NCBI GenBank assembly: GCA_030077755.1
Contig: JAQJZZ010000008.1
Location: forward strand, 3,348,001 to 3,412,000
Direction of reading: 5' to 3'
Source of the DNA: Filosporella fistucella
Lineage: Eukaryota; Ascomycota; Leotiomycetes; Helotiales
Length of the DNA stretch: 64,000 bases
Of the stretch, positions 59,901 through 64,000 are shown piece by piece. The notes under the pieces were generated by a model that was not told the DNA's origin, did no database searches, and saw nothing but the letters and a program-made list of their open reading frames with translations. A program made the position numbers and the translations under genes. Position 1 is the first letter of the stretch; every line of letters starts with the position of its first letter.

Positions 59901-61645
59901 GCTTGCGGACCAAACCTTGGGAATCGATGATCCACGCTTTATCTAGGAAAGGAGCGGTGGGTTTCAAAAATTTGTTCAAAAGCTCACACTGATCGATATG
60001 TGCGGAATCAAGTGCTATATTTACATGTAACAAAGAAAAAGCTATGGGATAGGGCTATCTATCACGCACAGAGTTGTTGAGACATCAGCACGCCATTCTT
60101 ACGTGGCGTGTGCCTATTGAGCACGGTGAGACTGCAAGTGAGCCAATAAGAAAGAGTATAACATTTTGCCGTTCCTTATTTTCTTTTTCTCATTATACCA
60201 GCCAGCCACCGACGATTTCCTGCTGCTTTCAGATAACGAGGTGATTTGAGTTCAGGTTGAAGCAATTGTACAGAGTTACCTACTGGACTTTTAGCTGCAG
60301 TTTACTTTCAAATTCAGGCAGTCTATAAATATGAACAGAAACTTTTTGACATCTTTTAAGCAACTGAACTACAAGTTTCAGAAGGTTATTTACTTCTGTG
60401 CTTTATTTCCACAGTAGGGTAGCTTCCTTTCTTCCACCAACGAACCATCCACAAACTCCAAAATCAAGAGCTTCCAAACGTGGTACTCAGAACAACACCC
60501 TGGAGAAATTGGCGTATCCTAAAGTACTGCCACATATTTGGCGAATGTTAACCAAGGTATGTAGCCATTTCAATGCCCAAAAGCCTCGATTTGTGAATGT
60601 CATCGTCTAATTGGTTTGATGCTGAACGGACTTTCCAACACAGTAAGTGGTGGTGGAAACGCTGACCCAGTTCCAAACTCTATAGTCATCTCAACACCGT
60701 CTCGAGATTCTGGAGCTGTTTCCATCGCTCCTGAAGTGGAATAAAGTTCAGTTCTCGTGAACTCGACACAATAAATATCGGCCACCTTTGCAAAGCCTAG
60801 AGACAGCAAAATATATGTATATCGCCTAACTTTCAAAGTATCATTTCTTCTATTGAATAATTTGATTTATCCATTTAGACTGGTGGTATACTATGAGCTC
60901 TAACATTTTCCAACCATTGTAATCTCAGCAGAGAATTCACCGACTTAAGACCAAGATAGTTTCCAAATATTATGAACTCATCAGCTAATCGGCAATCAAT
61001 TCATATTCACCTTTTGCGCATCCAATTACAATTCTAATTTTCCCATGATTGATCACAAGTGAATTAGCACAGTAAATTTGAACTACTATACAAATTCAAT
61101 CTGCTTAATCCATCGCATCACCTTCCTTATTCCTTCCACAATCCTTTTAAATTTACCAACATTCAAAAAACAACAACTCCTACGACTACACCACATTCTC
61201 CTGGCTTATTGATAGTGAATCTCGATAATCATCACGTCATCATGGCCACTTTTGCCCACCTCAAGTTGACGCCACACAGGTTGCCAAGGGGAACAATAGT
61301 TTGTCTCCTCTATAAGCTGGATGCCACAAGGCACAAGGGATAAAAGAATACCTCTCATTTTCAATGTCATGGTATCACAACAGTGGTACATCAAATAAAC
61401 GATTGCGATATCTAGTTCTGATTTAAGCTATGATGGCTATGGGGGTAGCGCGAGACCAGCATTAACAATTAGGCTCAATTGACCTCACTCTTACAGTTGA
61501 TTCTCACAACGCACAAGAAGAGTTCGAAAATCATGGAATATTTGCATTGCCATCTGCACTCCTCCTAACGGGCAATACCTGGGCAGTCTCTGTGAAAGCA
61601 GTTCTCTCACCTCTGGTATCTCTAAGACCGTCGTTGTCTGAGTAG
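59901..61645. other. Intergenic region
   Basis: About 1.7 kb. A minus frame at 60600-60836 and a plus frame at 60398-60610 are unsupported. No RNA gene or repeat was recognised. Confidence 0.5.
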
Positions 61646-62860
61646 ACTGGATCCTTTCCGTTTTTCAGATTACCGGAAGAAATCCGTCGTAAAATACTTC
61701 ATGAGTTGGTCAAGCTTCTTCTCTCCGATGACGACAAGGCAAGGGGACATAGAATAGTTCTATGTCTTGATACAGTAGATGACATCTTCGTTGAAAGCTC
61801 TTACGAGGGCGATCACAAACACCATATGGAGGTGGAAGCCATTTTCGCCGACATGATCGGGTTTGTACCAGCAAACGAGTTGGGAGTAGAGGCGAAAGAT
61901 GTTGAGGCTGAGATGGAAACGGAATCAGAATCTGGAACCATTACGGAGAAAGAAAGGCAATTCCTCAGGGACAAGGAGGCTTATCTTCACCAGCTCACGC
62001 CCCACCCTCATCGCAGGCATAATTATCGTTTGTCAGCGAAGGTCCACACTTATGGGTCTCGTTCTCGAGGCAAGCTCGATCTGATTCTCATAGACTGGAC
62101 CTGCCAGATTTCCAATGTCAGCCGACATTTCAGAGCAGAACTAGGCCGCTTGATATTTAACAACATCACGCTCAGAACATCATAAAACAACGAAAATTGC
62201 TCCCTCCAAGGATTCTTTCTAGCCAGACCAGCTGCTTTGGCATCTATAGCTCAATTGGAGTTGGATTTCAATCTGGCCTGGCTTGATCCTGAGGGTGTTA
62301 TCGAACGTTGCCGATGTTGTACTGGAGCGCTTGTACAGCATCGTCTACATCGACAGCCACGAGCTCACGAGAGATTCCAACCCGCGCTTACACTCTCTTC
62401 GTGAAGCCAGACGAATAAAAGTGCTGAAATCATCCCATGCCAATTTAGGCTTTTTTGGTACGGACTATGAAGAAGGGCTCGAGCATGGATTGAAAAAAAC
62501 TCACGAACTTTTACTCCTCGAAATGATGATGCCCGACACACTCCGAGAAAAGAAAGCTTCCATGGAAACGGACAGATACCTTGCTGGTTGCCCAATCGCC
62601 GCCATTAAGCCCGCTCCAACCAAGTAACTTGGCAATATCATTGGGGAGAGGCGCTCAACTTGTTTCGCAAAGCCAGTGAATTTCCCAAATTCCCAACACC
62701 GATTCTGTATGTTCAACAAGTGTCACCAGTTTGGAATTTCGAAACAATTTTTCAGAGCGGTATACCCACGGAATGTCAGCCTTGCAAAATTGTCCATCGA
62801 GAAATAAGTGAAATGGGAGGAGGGATACCAACTCTTGAAGAAATCATCCTTGGTCAATGA
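61646..62860 (+). pseudogene. Decayed LPEEIR-type (F-box-like) gene
   Basis: The first piece opens after an in-frame TAG (61643-61645) with FPFFRLPEEIRRKILHELV, a classic fungal F-box/2EXR-like opening, and reads to a TAA at 62183-62185. The same frame stays open for about 60 more residues, and two later pieces in other frames (62283-62627, and one ending WGEALNLFRKASEFPKF...LGQ at 62860) look coding. No single splice pattern joins them. The first segment could be an exon entered at the GAGTAG acceptor, so a real spliced N-terminal exon cannot be excluded. It resembles the damaged gene at 53-54 kb in type. Confidence 0.38.
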
Positions 62861-62939
62861 GAGACCGGGGTAGGTAGCAATGCAAATCCTTTATGGAAAT
62901 CGAATTCGCCTTGTTGATTGATAGTCCAATATCTCATAA

Positions 62940-62956
62940 CCCCCCCCCCCCCCCCC
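62940..62956. repeat. C17 homopolymer
   Basis: Seventeen consecutive C lie directly downstream of the decayed F-box-like gene. Long C runs are rare and length-unstable in sequencing, so the true length is uncertain. Confidence 0.9.
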
Positions 62957-64000
62957 AATACAAGAAATATCTGCCTTCGCCGTGGATGCTAGAGCCTGCT
63001 AACATTTTACAGCCATCTGAGAGTCCATGAAAAATACATCTCGACAAAAAAATTCAGTATGCTCGAGCGGTTTCGACCGAAGATAGGTACGATCACTAGC
63101 CACGATGTACAACTTTGTAATTATGTCGTAGCCCAAATCTGACCCCCGTCAAAGTTCAGTTACTTTTGAAGCGATCACAGACATTCAACGGCTGCGGATG
63201 GAACGGAAATACAAAAGGACAGGGGCGAAAAGCAATATAACAGTTTGAGTCTCTGCTCTTGAAAATCTTGGATAAGTGCTGACCAGTCTACAGGATATCT
63301 CCTCCACGCAAATTTGCATGAATACTCCCCGTTACCCTGAAATTAAACAGGTACAATTCAAGAGTATTCTCTCCAGCATCATCAGTTCGCACCCTCGGTA
63401 TCTTCCATCCAGCCTGGGACATGTTATTACCGAACATCCGCTGCTTCAACAACACTAAATTAGGCTTTAAGCTTATTCCAAAATGCACCAGGCACGTTGC
63501 GACCCTCGACCGATCGACCATGCGGATTTAATTTAGTCCCGAAGAATTGATATCAAAAGGATTCAGGGGCTTGAAAGTTCATTTCTTAAGGTGGGACAAT
63601 GTACGTGTACAAAAGTTAAAGATACGCCCATTTCGTACGGCGAAGCACAGCATGCATGGCACGAATTCTGGCAACCCATTTTCTGTTACATTGGACTCGA
63701 GGGCGGTATGTTGAGATATCGAGTATTCAGCTCTTTGTTATGCTGACAAAGAGCTGCAAATACTAGCTCTTCTTGCTGCTGTTCGCAGAAACTGTTCCGA
63801 ACACCGAGGCACAGTAGATTCGAGGAGAGAAAAACATGCAAGAGAGAGAAAGAAGAGAGATAAAAACCGGAAAGGTGCTTCCCCGCATCACGTGCACTTC
63901 AAGCCACTCCTCACTTCCGGGGCAATTTCGGCGGGTGGCACATCTTAGCGGAAGCTAAAATGCACTTCTCCCGTCTCTGAGACGGCAACTTTTTTCATCT
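62957..64000. other. Window-end intergenic region
   Basis: About 1 kb with no supported gene. A GA-rich stretch near 63825-63860 and a CACGTG box near 63890 look like promoter sequence of a gene beyond the window (inference). Confidence 0.35.

Noticed and set aside
60600..60836. Minus-strand 78-codon frame near the small-protein locus
   Set aside because: No resemblance to the neighbouring paralogs and no convincing upstream exon.
1..64000. CRISPR arrays, bacterial operons, ribosome binding sites, rRNA
   Set aside because: None seen; the window is eukaryotic with intron-containing genes.

Overview
The window looks like nuclear DNA from a filamentous ascomycete. Its genes carry short spliceosomal introns (about 43-77 nt) with GTANGT-type donors and CTAAC-like branch sites. 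It encodes a fungal highly reducing polyketide synthase, a fungal rhodopsin-domain membrane protein and a cerato-platanin, next to ordinary eukaryotic housekeeping genes (MCM4, zeta-COP, SUA5). The secreted plant-wall and lipid enzymes and the cerato-platanin suggest a plant-associated fungus. A leotiomycete such as a Botrytis or Sclerotinia relative is possible, but that is inference and the sequence does not prove it. Splice sites below were placed by eye from reading frame, splice consensus and family conservation.

Layout. 0-9.4 kb: a highly reducing PKS truncated by the window edge (KS-AT-DH-cMT-ER-KR-ACP) convergent with a short-chain dehydrogenase, probably the edge of a secondary-metabolite cluster. 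10.5-25.5 kb: genes for secreted or surface functions (pectin lyase, type-B carboxylesterase, rhodopsin-domain membrane protein, secretory lipase, cerato-platanin), interrupted by SUA5 and zeta-COP. 25.5-33.3 kb: a gene-poor stretch, then two RRM-type genes and an acidic-tailed unknown gene. 33.6-48.5 kb: a Golgi-type membrane protein resembling O-fucosyltransferase-like fungal proteins, an MFS sugar transporter, MCM4 and a polytopic membrane protein, all on the minus strand. 49.8-51.4 kb: an FAD monooxygenase. 52.9-62.9 kb: accessory DNA with decayed LPxEIR-type (F-box/2EXR-like) genes and a locus of small uncharacterised proteins, two of which are paralogs with identical intron positions. 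The last 1 kb has no supported gene.

The most interesting structure is a roughly 50-nt hairpin that occurs twice, each time downstream of an RRM gene (29510-29560 and 32194-32242). Its loop is identical and its stems differ by paired, compensatory changes, which suggests a conserved RNA structure. Other points of note are a near-perfect GCGGGG...CCCCGC palindrome upstream of the SDR with a second copy near 17.9 kb, a tRNA-like Pol III A-box/B-box element beyond the PKS, and three frame-preserving stop-free introns.
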